A program made the position numbers and the translations under genes. The notes under the pieces are model-generated. The model saw nothing but the letters and a program-made list of their open reading frames with translations, was not told the origin of the DNA and did not search any database. DNA of 52,538 nucleotides from an uncultured Bacteroidales bacterium (GTDB lineage Bacteria; Bacteroidota; Bacteroidia; Bacteroidales; Coprobacteraceae): positions 1 to 52,538 of the forward strand of contig CASFRL010000120.1 in NCBI GenBank assembly GCA_949297285.1, read 5' to 3'. Each line of letters begins with the position of its first letter. Positions within the stretch are counted from its first letter, which is position 1. Positions 25,795-33,798 of this stretch are shown one piece after another.

Positions 25795-26550
25795 ATGAAA
25801 AGAAAATCTATTTTTTTGACAGGATTGATAATATTCATCACATCAACAATCATGCTGCAATCTTGTAAAGACGATGACGATGTTTATTATTATAATGCAT
25901 ATGCGTATGCTATCGGAAACATGGTAGTCAATGACGAAGAGTCTCCTTATTTACAGTTAGACAGTAAAAAGACCATGTTACCGGCTAACACTTCTATCCC
26001 TTCTTATTTTTTGGAAAATGGCAGACGAGTAATTGTCAATTTCTCATTATTACAAGAAAACTATATGGGATATGATTACTACATTGCCATTAACGATATC
26101 GACACGGTCTTAGTTAAAAATATCATTCCGATTACTCCCGAAACAGCAGATAGCATCGGAAATGACCCTGTGAATATTCTCGATATGTGGACAAGTGATG
26201 AATACTTGACCATACAATTTGAAATGAAGGGTGCTGGAAATAAAAAACACATGGTTAATGTCGTGCGAGATTTCTCGCTCTCCGAAAATCCGGATAAAGA
26301 CAATTACATGCAACTGGAATTCCGCCATAACGTAGAAGATGATCCTCAAATAGACAGACATCTTTGGGGAATCGCATCCTTCCGGTTGAAAGATCTTGCA
26401 CCACAAACAAGTAACCTATCGGGACTAAAAATCAAAGTCAACACTTTCAGAGGTGAAAAAACTTATAACCTCAAGTATGACAATGAGAATAAATTGAGTA
26501 CTAACTCATTAGAAATTCCTCAGGATAAATCAATCATACATATCAAGTAG
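25795..26550 (+). CDS. NigD-like lipoprotein
   Basis: A 251-residue protein with a lipoprotein signal (MKRKSIFLTGLIIFI, lipobox LQSC) followed by an acidic DDDD stretch, as in Bacteroidota surface lipoproteins. The body has the two beta-rich halves of the NigD family (IGNMVVNDEESPYLQLDS at the start of the N domain). NigD comes from a B. fragilis bacteriocin-type cluster, but most homologues, like this one, have no bacteriocin neighbours and unknown function. The frame is open to 25711, but the ATG at 25795 begins the signal peptide. It may respond to the divergent sigma factor. Confidence 0.88.
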   Translation: MKRKSIFLTGLIIFITSTIMLQSCKDDDDVYYYNAYAYAIGNMVVNDEESPYLQLDSKKTMLPANTSIPSYFLENGRRVIVNFSLLQENYMGYDYYIAINDIDTVLVKNIIPITPETADSIGNDPVNILDMWTSDEYLTIQFEMKGAGNKKHMVNVVRDFSLSENPDKDNYMQLEFRHNVEDDPQIDRHLWGIASFRLKDLAPQTSNLSGLKIKVNTFRGEKTYNLKYDNENKLSTNSLEIPQDKSIIHIK

Positions 26551-26570
26551 TACTTTAACCTTAACTATGG

Positions 26571-26608
26571 AAAGAAGCCGATTATTTAAAATAATCGGCT
26601 TCTTTTTT
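26571..26608. terminator. Terminator between convergent nigD-like and GNAT genes
   Basis: AAAGAAGCCGATTATT (26571-26586) pairs perfectly with AATAATCGGCTTCTTT (26590-26605), 3-nt loop, followed by TTTT. It serves the nigD-like gene; the A-rich left side could also serve the GNAT gene. Confidence 0.88.
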
Positions 26609-26623
26609 TAAGTATAACTATCT

Positions 26624-27109
26624 TTAAATCAATAACAATTCATAATCTATCACGTCCAGCCAACGTCCAAACTTGGTCCCTACCTGCTTAAAAATAGAGA
26701 CTTGCTTAAATCCAAGTTTTAAATGTAACGATTTACTGGGTTCATTCTCAGACGTAATACAGGCAATCAATGCATGATAGCCTCTTTGACGACACTCTTC
26801 GATCAATCTTTCCATCAAAGCTTTCCCGACACCCATTCCTACATAATCGGAAGACACATATACCGTTGTCTCAAGTGTATATTTATATGCAGCCTGTTGT
26901 CTCCACGGATGAGCAAAAGAAAATCCCACTACCTTATTGTCTTTTTCACATACCCAATAAGGGAAATCTGCAGAAATTTTAGCTATACGAGACTGCATTT
27001 CATCCTCGTGCAAATATTCTGTTTCAAAAGTAGCTACACTATGTACGATATATTCATTATAAATATCTACAATAGCTTTGCTGTCTTGCAATTTTACTTG
27101 CCGAATCAT
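26624..27109 (-). CDS. GNAT acetyltransferase, phosphinothricin-acetyltransferase-like
   Basis: A 161-residue acetyl-CoA-dependent acetyltransferase. The order IYNEYIVHSVATFET, then WRQQAAYKYTLETTVYV and the acetyl-CoA loop (YVGMGVGKALMERLI), and the late HLKLGFKQV match the PAT/Bar subgroup. Members mostly acetylate small amines such as methionine sulfoximine or amino-acid analogues. The natural substrate is unknown. Single gene, minus strand. Confidence 0.92.
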   Translation of the reverse strand: MIRQVKLQDSKAIVDIYNEYIVHSVATFETEYLHEDEMQSRIAKISADFPYWVCEKDNKVVGFSFAHPWRQQAAYKYTLETTVYVSSDYVGMGVGKALMERLIEECRQRGYHALIACITSENEPSKSLHLKLGFKQVSIFKQVGTKFGRWLDVIDYELLLI

Positions 27110-27196
27110 AACCTTATTTTAAATACTTTTTTTATTTCTGATTGCTCTTCACAAAATCGTTTCCAACAATTGTATCTTATACTAAAAAGTGCAGTA

Positions 27197-27223
27197 AAAA
27201 AAATGGTTGTCATCCCGACAACC
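27197..27223 (-). terminator. Hairpin and U-run, likely 3' end of the pcrA-nspC message
   Basis: On the minus strand GGTTGTC-GGGAT-GACAACC is followed by ATTTTTTTTAC. It lies about 280 bp past the nspC stop, farther than usual, so the assignment is tentative. On the plus strand the same hairpin precedes a short leader and a 19-codon frame. Confidence 0.6.
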
Positions 27224-27252
27224 AATCTTTTATTAACCTTAAATTTAATACC

Positions 27253-27312
27253 ATGAAAAAATATGGAACAAATATAATGTTATCTCTTATATTCCAGCAA
27301 ATAAAACGCTAA
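27253..27312 (+). other. 19-codon frame behind a leader-like hairpin, possible gene relic
   Basis: ATG AAA AAA begins a 19-residue frame (MKKYGTNIMLSLIFQQIKR). Upstream come the hairpin GGTTGTC/GACAACC and TTAACCTTAAATTTAATACC, an arrangement I associate with leaders of susC-type genes in this phylum. This may be the stub of a lost gene. The remaining 27313-27500 interval shows nothing I can support. Confidence 0.25.
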
Positions 27313-27500
27313 GATTTAAGTTTATTTTCATATATCTATATCTCTCATTAACAAAATAAAACCTCTAACTCATTACCAACATGGCAGATATTAAAATAAT
27401 AATCAGAATTATAATATATGATAATAGCGGCTTTCAGCAAACAAATACGCATGCCGGTTATATATGACGGTAAAAATTGAAACGGTTTGTATTTTAAACA

Positions 27501-28637
27501 TTATGCCATCCGGTTCTTATAATCTTCGTAGGTATAGGTACGCCACATTTTCAATTCCCCGTTCTTTGTCCACAAAGCCAATGCGGGATGTGGAATGCCG
27601 TTAAACATATTCGTTTTGACTATGGTATAATGAATCATATCTTCAAACACAATTTTATCTCCTATCTCAAGGTCTTTATCGAACGACCAATCGCCGATAT
27701 AGTCTCCACTCAAACAGGAGTTTCCTCCTAACCGATAAGTAGGCTTTCCCGGAACAGGATCTGTGGCTCCACGTACGGCCGGCTTATACGGCATCTCGAG
27801 GCAATCGGGCATATGACAGGTAAACGAAACATCTAAAATTGCCGTTTTTATTCCATGGTTTTCGACAATATCCACGACAGAAGATACCAAGACACCCGTC
27901 TGCCAGGCAAATGCACTACCCGGCTCCATGATAATTTCGAGATTGGGATGGCGTTTTTTGAAAGCGGTCAACAGTTTGATCAGATGTTCTACATCATAAT
28001 CTTTTCTGGTCATCAGGTGTCCGCCTCCCATATTCAACCATTTAACCTGCGGAAGCAAATGTCCGAATTTCTGCTCTATCTGCACTAAGGTTTTCTCTAA
28101 ATCATACGAGGATGATTCACAAAGCGTGTGAAAATGTAATCCTTCCACCCCATCCGGTAATGTATCTCCCAAAATTGAAGCGACAATTCCCAATCGTGAA
28201 CCGGGAGCACAAGGATTATAAAGATCGGTTTCTACATCGGAATACTCCGGATTAATACGTAAACCGCAAGAGACTTTGTTTCCGGCAGCTACAATCTGCG
28301 GATAAAAATGTCGAAACTGACTCAACGAATTGAATGTGATATGACTGCTATATCCCATAATAACGGGGAAATCGGCATCGGTATAAGCCGGAGAATAGGT
28401 ATGGGCAAGACTGCCCATTTCCTCATATGCCAACCGGGCCTCAAATACAGAACTCGCCGTTGAATAGGGAATATACTCCCGCACGATAGGGAAAGCCTTC
28501 CATAAAGCAAAGGCTTTAAATGCCAATATTATATTCACTCCGGCACGTTCTTTAACCGAACGTATCAGCTCCAAATTCTTACGGAATAATGCCTCGTCGA
28601 GTACATAACAAGGCGACGGTATTTTTTCTATATCCAT
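27501..28637 (-). CDS. nspC: Carboxynorspermidine decarboxylase
   Basis: A 378-residue PLP enzyme that decarboxylates carboxynorspermidine or carboxyspermidine, the last step of the alternative spermidine route found in many gut Bacteroidales. The PLP lysine is in NIILAFKAFALW; the phosphate-binding and substrate motifs are LNMGGGHLMT, EPGSAFAWQTG, SFTCHMPDCLEMPY and GNSCLSGDYIGDW. The dehydrogenase partner (CANSDH) is not in the window. It starts 15 bp after the helicase stop and is probably cotranscribed with it. Confidence 0.95.
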   Translation of the reverse strand: MDIEKIPSPCYVLDEALFRKNLELIRSVKERAGVNIILAFKAFALWKAFPIVREYIPYSTASSVFEARLAYEEMGSLAHTYSPAYTDADFPVIMGYSSHITFNSLSQFRHFYPQIVAAGNKVSCGLRINPEYSDVETDLYNPCAPGSRLGIVASILGDTLPDGVEGLHFHTLCESSSYDLEKTLVQIEQKFGHLLPQVKWLNMGGGHLMTRKDYDVEHLIKLLTAFKKRHPNLEIIMEPGSAFAWQTGVLVSSVVDIVENHGIKTAILDVSFTCHMPDCLEMPYKPAVRGATDPVPGKPTYRLGGNSCLSGDYIGDWSFDKDLEIGDKIVFEDMIHYTIVKTNMFNGIPHPALALWTKNGELKMWRTYTYEDYKNRMA

Positions 28638-28652
28638 ATATCATATATCTAT

Positions 28653-31001
28653 TTATTCAACTACGGTAAATTTTGCAAATTTAAGCAACAATTGTTTTTT
28701 GCCGACATTCTCAAAATCAACCCCCATTTTGGCATTTTCTCCCTCTCCCGAAAGCTCGATGACTTGTCCTTGTCCGAAACGATCGTGCCGAATAATGCTC
28801 CCGACCTGCAAATTTCCGAACTGCTTCAATGTCCCGGTCGACTCTTTAGAGACGGCTTGTTCTATTCGTGTAAGCGGTCTATAATGTTCCGAACCGGAAG
28901 AGAACGATTGCTTAGCTCCCGAGTTTACAGGGCTCAATTCTTCCGACCATTGACGGCTACGCACACGACCCAGCATATTTCCGGAAGAGAAACGATTCTG
29001 AGATAGCCTCTCCTGCCTTTCGCCACCATCAAAAGTTGAAGGTAAAGATAAATATCGAGAATCCATATCTTTCAGAAAACGGCTGGGTGGCATAGCCGTA
29101 GGTTGCCCGTTACGATAACGGGTGCCGGCATAAGAAAGTATACAGTTTTTCTCGGCACGAGTAATGGCAACGTAAAGCAATCGCCGCTCCTCTTCTATCT
29201 CCCGTTCACTACTCTTGCACATGGCCGAAGGGAAAAGATCCTCTTCCAAACCCACAACAAACACATTGGTAAATTCAAGACCTTTAGAAGCATGAACGGT
29301 CATCATCGTTACTTTATCGCTATTCTCCTCTTTATCATTATCTTGATCGGTAGCCAAAGATATTTCACTCAAGAAATCGATCAACGCAACCGATTCATTG
29401 CCTTCTTCTTCTCGTAAAGTACAAAATTCCTGCACCCCATTCATCAATTCTTGCAAGTTTTCCTGACGACTCAGATCCTCCGGATTACGGTTCGAAAATA
29501 CTTCCGTAAAAATTCCGGATTGCTTAATTATCTGCTCCGCCAAATCAAAGGCATTTTTCTTCTCCGCCGACTCCCGGAAAGAATCGATCAAATCTGTAAA
29601 ATTCCTTAACTTGTCCAATGTCCCATTATTGACAGGAAGAGCATAAGTAAGCGGATCGGAAACAACCTGCCACAAACTTACCTTATGAGTTGTTGCACAT
29701 TCACCTATCTTCCGCAGGGTAGTATCGCCAATACCTCGAGGCGGATAATTAATAATACGTTTCAAGGCTTCCTCATCATGAGGATTGACAGTCATACGGA
29801 AATAGGCGACAATATCTTTAATTTCTTTTCTCTGATAAAATGATAACCCTCCATATATTTTGTAGGGAATACTTTTTTTCCGCAATGCTTCCTCAAATAT
29901 ACGGGATTGCGCATTCGTCCGATAAAGAATAGCAAAATCACTATATGAAAATCCGGAAACAGCACGCATTTCCGCTATACGGTTTGCGATCATATACCCC
30001 TCCTCAAAATCAGAATAGGCACTCAATACAGCAACTTTACTTCCTTCATCATTATCCGAAAATATATGTTTGGGAATTTGCTCCTTATTTTTTTCGATCA
30101 GGCTATTTGCCGCAGCAACAATCATACGCGTAGAGCGGTAATTCTGTTCCAACTTAAAAATCCGGCAACCGGGATAATCGGTCCGCAAATTCAAAATATT
30201 ACTGATATTAGCCCCTCGAAACGAATAAATACTTTGTGCATCATCACCAACAACACATATATGATTATGATCTTTTGCCAATTGATGCACGATAAGATGC
30301 TGCGCAAAATTGGTGTCTTGGTATTCATCGACCAATATATAACGAAATATCTTACTGTAATGATCACGCACATCGGGATGATCACGAAACAAAATATTGG
30401 TATAAAGCAAAAAATCATCAAAATCCATCGCCCCTGCACGAGCACACCGATTCCAATATTCTGCATATATATCTTTGATAAGAGGCTTTTTAGAACGCTC
30501 ATCCGCTTCGACCAACTCTTTTGAGGCTGCATAAGCACCGGGAGTAATCAATGCATTCTTTGCATTAGAAATAATCGCTTGAACCGTTGCCGGCTTATAT
30601 AACTTATCATCTAAAGATCGTTCTTTTATGATCGTTTTTATCAGGTTTTTCGAATCGGCGCTGTCGTAAATCGTAAATTTAGAATCAAAACCTATACGGT
30701 CGGCATACGTTCTTAGAATCCGTAAAAAAACCGAATGAAAAGTTCCCATCCATAGACGAGATGCCGTATCTTCTCCGACGATTCGGGAAATACGCTCTTT
30801 CATCTCTCGTGCGGCCTTATTCGTAAACGTCAACGCCAATATATTATATGGGGCATAGCCCGTTTGCAAAAGATAGGCTATTTTATAGGTAAGTACACGG
30901 GTCTTCCCCGATCCGGCACCGGCAATAACAAGCGAGGGACCTTCGTTATACAAAACAGCTTCACGCTGACTCGGATTAAGATTTTTCAGAAATTCTTCCA
31001 C
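28653..31001 (-). CDS. pcrA: UvrD/PcrA-family ATP-dependent DNA helicase
   Basis: A 782-residue superfamily 1A helicase with the whole motif set: LNPSQREAV (Q motif), AGAGSGKTRVLTYK (I), LTFTNKAAREMKER (Ia), FDDFL and VDEYQDTN (II), GDDAQSIYSFRGA (III), LEQNYRST (IV), VTMMTVHASKGLEF (V) and EERRLLYVAITRAE (VI). The C-terminal Tudor-like part (VGSIIRHDRFGQGQVIEL) is typical of PcrA/UvrD and binds RNA polymerase in relatives. It acts in nucleotide excision repair and conflict resolution. nspC lies 15 bp downstream. Confidence 0.96.
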   Translation of the reverse strand: MEEFLKNLNPSQREAVLYNEGPSLVIAGAGSGKTRVLTYKIAYLLQTGYAPYNILALTFTNKAAREMKERISRIVGEDTASRLWMGTFHSVFLRILRTYADRIGFDSKFTIYDSADSKNLIKTIIKERSLDDKLYKPATVQAIISNAKNALITPGAYAASKELVEADERSKKPLIKDIYAEYWNRCARAGAMDFDDFLLYTNILFRDHPDVRDHYSKIFRYILVDEYQDTNFAQHLIVHQLAKDHNHICVVGDDAQSIYSFRGANISNILNLRTDYPGCRIFKLEQNYRSTRMIVAAANSLIEKNKEQIPKHIFSDNDEGSKVAVLSAYSDFEEGYMIANRIAEMRAVSGFSYSDFAILYRTNAQSRIFEEALRKKSIPYKIYGGLSFYQRKEIKDIVAYFRMTVNPHDEEALKRIINYPPRGIGDTTLRKIGECATTHKVSLWQVVSDPLTYALPVNNGTLDKLRNFTDLIDSFRESAEKKNAFDLAEQIIKQSGIFTEVFSNRNPEDLSRQENLQELMNGVQEFCTLREEEGNESVALIDFLSEISLATDQDNDKEENSDKVTMMTVHASKGLEFTNVFVVGLEEDLFPSAMCKSSEREIEEERRLLYVAITRAEKNCILSYAGTRYRNGQPTAMPPSRFLKDMDSRYLSLPSTFDGGERQERLSQNRFSSGNMLGRVRSRQWSEELSPVNSGAKQSFSSGSEHYRPLTRIEQAVSKESTGTLKQFGNLQVGSIIRHDRFGQGQVIELSGEGENAKMGVDFENVGKKQLLLKFAKFTVVE

Positions 31002-31230
31002 TCTATATAGATAATTCTTTCGTGCAAATGTAATTATTTTTTTCCCGTTTTACCGAACTTTTATCGATAAGGGATGTTTATTAAATAAAGCAAATGATAA
31101 TAAGTAGATGAGAAGGATAAGAGCTATTAGAAAGTTTAATATATAAAATAATGTTAAAATACTAAGATTTAGAAGAACTTTCCGGCATTTAACTTGTTAT
31201 TATTATAAAACAGCAATTAAAAAAGAATAT

Positions 31231-31806
31231 ATGAAATACGAATTACCTAAGTTACCATACGAATATGATGCATTGGAACCAGTCATCAGCAAAAAGACAA
31301 TAGAGTTTCACTATGGTAAACATGAACAGACTTATATCAATAATCTGAATAATCTGATCAAAGGTACCCCTTACGAAAATGTGCCTATCGAGACAATCGT
31401 AAGGGAAGCAGACGGAGCACTATTTAACAATGCTGCCCAGTCATGGAATCATATATTTTATTTTTTCAGCTTTACCCCTCATAAAAATGAGATCCCTAAA
31501 GGGATGTTGGCGAAAGCAATAGACGAAAAATGGGGATCTTTTGAAAATTTCAAAAAGGCATTTGTCGATGCAGGAACCACCCTATTCGGATCGGGATGGG
31601 TATGGCTGGTAAAAGATAAAGATGGTAAGCTGGATATTATTAAAGAAAGTAATGCCGGTAATCCTATGACAAAAGGATATACACCACTTCTTACTTTCGA
31701 TGTCTGGGAACATGCCTATTACCTCGACTACCAAAATAGAAGAGCCGATCACCTGAATAGTTTATGGGAGATCGTCGATTGGAAAATAGTTGAAAAAAGA
31801 TATTAA
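31231..31806 (+). CDS. sodB: Superoxide dismutase, Fe/Mn family
   Basis: A 191-residue cytoplasmic enzyme converting superoxide into O2 and H2O2. Metal ligands are the His in EFHYGKHEQTY, the His in SWNHIFYF, and Asp and His in FDVWEHAYYLDY. Residues such as GSGWVWLV are family-typical. Whether iron, manganese or either metal is used cannot be settled from sequence; Bacteroides homologues are cambialistic. Single gene with its own terminator. Confidence 0.96.
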   Translation: MKYELPKLPYEYDALEPVISKKTIEFHYGKHEQTYINNLNNLIKGTPYENVPIETIVREADGALFNNAAQSWNHIFYFFSFTPHKNEIPKGMLAKAIDEKWGSFENFKKAFVDAGTTLFGSGWVWLVKDKDGKLDIIKESNAGNPMTKGYTPLLTFDVWEHAYYLDYQNRRADHLNSLWEIVDWKIVEKRY

Positions 31807-31885
31807 TTCGCACTTTTCAAAAATAGTCGCGCGAGATGCGTAACTTTTCTAGCACTTTAAAATAAGCATAATGTGATGAATTCTA

Positions 31886-31928
31886 AAAGAGAGGAATACT
31901 ACGTGAGTAGTCCCTCTCTTTGTTTTTT
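31886..31928 (+). terminator. Terminator of sodB
   Basis: AAAGAGAGG (31886-31894) pairs with CCTCTCTTT (31913-31921), with a further ACT/AGT pairing in the loop, then GTTTTTTT. The remaining part of the 31807-32171 interval holds only the trpB control region. Confidence 0.85.
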
Positions 31929-32057
31929 TAATATCCGACCTCAGCATTAAACTACATATTCCCAATATTCCATATCTCTGTGCAATTCTACTATTTTATT
32001 AAAGCCAAAAAATCTAAACCGATTTGTTTAGTAATAGCGAATTATCCTTTCTTTTTG

Positions 32058-32088
32058 TTTGATTTTTTAATTATTATTTGTTCCTTTG
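32058..32088 (+). promoter_or_regulatory. Possible promoter of the trpB2 gene
   Basis: TTTG at 32058-32061, 19-nt spacer, then TTCCTTTG at 32081-32088, one base from TAnnTTTG. The spacing fits the consensus; the -7 mismatch lowers confidence. Confidence 0.35.
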
Positions 32089-32106
32089 TTTCGAAAATCA
32101 ATTTAA

Positions 32107-32122
32107 ACGTTAATTTTAACGT
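32107..32122. promoter_or_regulatory. Perfect 16-bp palindromic site upstream of trpB2
   Basis: ACGTTAA-TT-TTAACGT, perfect 7-base arms with a 2-base centre, about 20 bp past the possible -7 box and 49 bp before the ATG. It is placed like an operator. It has too few G/C pairs and no T-run to be a terminator. Confidence 0.45.
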
Positions 32123-32171
32123 CACACTAAAACAAACTCGATAAATAATACCATAACTAAAACTTTTTATT

Positions 32172-33533
32172 ATGGATACCAAGAAATTTTTATTGCAAGA
32201 AAGCGACATACCCAAAGCATGGTACAATATAGTGGCAGATATGAAAAACAAGCCGATGCCGCCTCTCAATCCTAAAACTAAAAAGCCATTGGCTCCGGAA
32301 GATCTCTATCCGATTTTCGCTAAAGAATTAGTCAGCCAGGAATTGAACACGACCGACAGATGGATAGAAATTCCCGATGAAGTACGCGATATGTATAAAG
32401 TATGGCGTCCCACACCATTGGTTCGGGCTTATGGACTGGAAAAGGCATTGGACACACCCGCTCATATCTATTTTAAGAACGAGAGTGTAAGTCCGATCGG
32501 CTCACACAAACTCAACTCGGCTATTGCTCAAGCCTACTTCTGCAAAAAAGAAGGGGTAACCAACATCACAACCGAGACCGGTGCCGGACAATGGGGAGCT
32601 GCGCTTTCTTATGCCGCTAAGACATTCGGTCTCGAACTGGCCGTATATATGGTAAAAGTCAGTTATCACCAAAAACCGTATCGGCGTTCTATCATGCAGA
32701 CATTCGGCGCACAAGTAATTGCATCGCCAAGTATGTCGACAAAAGCCGGACGAAAAATTCTGACCGATCATCCCAACTATCAAGGGAGCTTGGGAACGGC
32801 TATTTCTGAAGCAATCGAACTGGCAATGCAAACTCCAAACTGTAAATATACGTTAGGCAGCGTTTTAAATCATGTCATGTTGCACCAGACTGTAATAGGT
32901 CTCGAAGCCGAGAAACAGATGGAGATGGCCGGAGAATATCCCGATATGGTGATCGGATGTTTCGGCGGAGGATCTAACTTCTCTGGAATATCATTCCCAT
33001 TTTTACGTCACAAGTTGACTGAAGGAAAAGATATTCGAATCATTGCCGCAGAACCGGCCTCATGTCCGAAATTGACAAGAGGGAAATTCCAATATGACTT
33101 CGGTGACGAAGCCGGTTATACACCTTTGCTTCCGATGTATACGCTCGGCCATAATTTTGCTCCGGCAAATATCCATGCGGGAGGCCTTCGTTATCACGGT
33201 GCAGGATCGATCGTGAGCCAGTTGAAAAAAGACAACCTTATGGAAGCTGTAGATATCAAACAACTCGACACTTTCGAAGCAGCAACTATTTTTGCCCGCA
33301 CCGAAGGGATCATTCCGGCTCCGGAATCGTCTCATGCCATTGCAGCTGCAATACAAGAAGCGAAAAAAGCGAAAGAGGCAGGAGAAAAGAAAGTTATTCT
33401 GTTCAATCTGTCCGGACATGGATTGATCGATATGGCCGCCTATGATCAATACTTCTCGGGAGACTTGATAAATTGTGAAGTAACCGATGAAGATGTAGCA
33501 AGAAATCTTGAAGAGATAAAAGATATTATTTAA
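32172..33533 (+). CDS. TrpB2-type tryptophan synthase beta-like enzyme
   Basis: A 453-residue PLP enzyme. The long N-terminal extension (about 1-75) and the motifs [31 protein letters not shown] (PLP Lys), [15 protein letters not shown], and [11 protein letters not shown] mark the TrpB2 branch rather than the classical TrpB1 that pairs with TrpA. TrpB2 enzymes can make tryptophan from indole and serine and may salvage indole. No trp operon genes flank it. In a genome that also oxidises indolepyruvate (iorAB), indole or tryptophan recycling is plausible but not shown. Confidence 0.94.
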   Translation: MDTKKFLLQESDIPKAWYNIVADMKNKPMPPLNPKTKKPLAPEDLYPIFAKELVSQELNTTDRWIEIPDEVRDMYKVWRPTPLVRAYGLEKALDTPAHIYFKNESVSPIGSHKLNSAIAQAYFCKKEGVTNITTETGAGQWGAALSYAAKTFGLELAVYMVKVSYHQKPYRRSIMQTFGAQVIASPSMSTKAGRKILTDHPNYQGSLGTAISEAIELAMQTPNCKYTLGSVLNHVMLHQTVIGLEAEKQMEMAGEYPDMVIGCFGGGSNFSGISFPFLRHKLTEGKDIRIIAAEPASCPKLTRGKFQYDFGDEAGYTPLLPMYTLGHNFAPANIHAGGLRYHGAGSIVSQLKKDNLMEAVDIKQLDTFEAATIFARTEGIIPAPESSHAIAAAIQEAKKAKEAGEKKVILFNLSGHGLIDMAAYDQYFSGDLINCEVTDEDVARNLEEIKDII

Positions 33534-33556
33534 GATTTGATTCCAATAAACAGGAA

Positions 33557-33599
33557 GCTCCGATAAAGGAACGATTGTCCCTTTATCGGAGCATTTTTT
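33557..33599 (+). terminator. Terminator of the trpB2 gene
   Basis: GCTCCGATAAAGG (33557-33569) pairs perfectly with CCTTTATCGGAGC (33579-33591), 9-nt loop, followed by ATTTTTTA. It lies 23 bp past the stop codon. Confidence 0.9.
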
Positions 33600-33700
33600 A
33601 TTTGACAAAAAGGCAAATATGTTTATGGACAACTTGTACATAAACGCATTTGTGATCCAGTCCGACTCCTTTTCACCGAAAAACCGATATTCAAATACAA

Positions 33701-33739
33701 GATGGACCTCGGAAATTGAAGAAATTTCCGAGGTCCATC
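33701..33739 (-). terminator. Strong hairpin near the 3' end of the M13 peptidase message
   Basis: GATGGACCTCGGAAATT (33701-33717) and AATTTCCGAGGTCCATC (33723-33739) are perfect 17-base complements with a 5-nt loop. On the minus strand it lies 60 bp past the peptidase stop, followed only by TTGTATTTG, a poor U-run. It could be a terminator, an mRNA-stabilising end or a protein site. Confidence 0.5.
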
Positions 33740-33798
33740 CCATATACTTGAATCTTATTTCCGGACATTTGACATCCGGTACCAAGATCTGAATTTTA

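Noticed and set aside
30066..30524. 152-codon plus-strand frame inside the helicase gene
   Set aside because: It is the antisense of conserved helicase motifs and has low-complexity Ile/Asn content with no family match.
33060..33785. Open frame of 241 codons on the minus strand over the 3' part of the TrpB2 gene
   Set aside because: It overlaps a strongly conserved plus-strand gene and its two terminator hairpins, and its translation (Phe, Ser, Cys rich) resembles no protein family.
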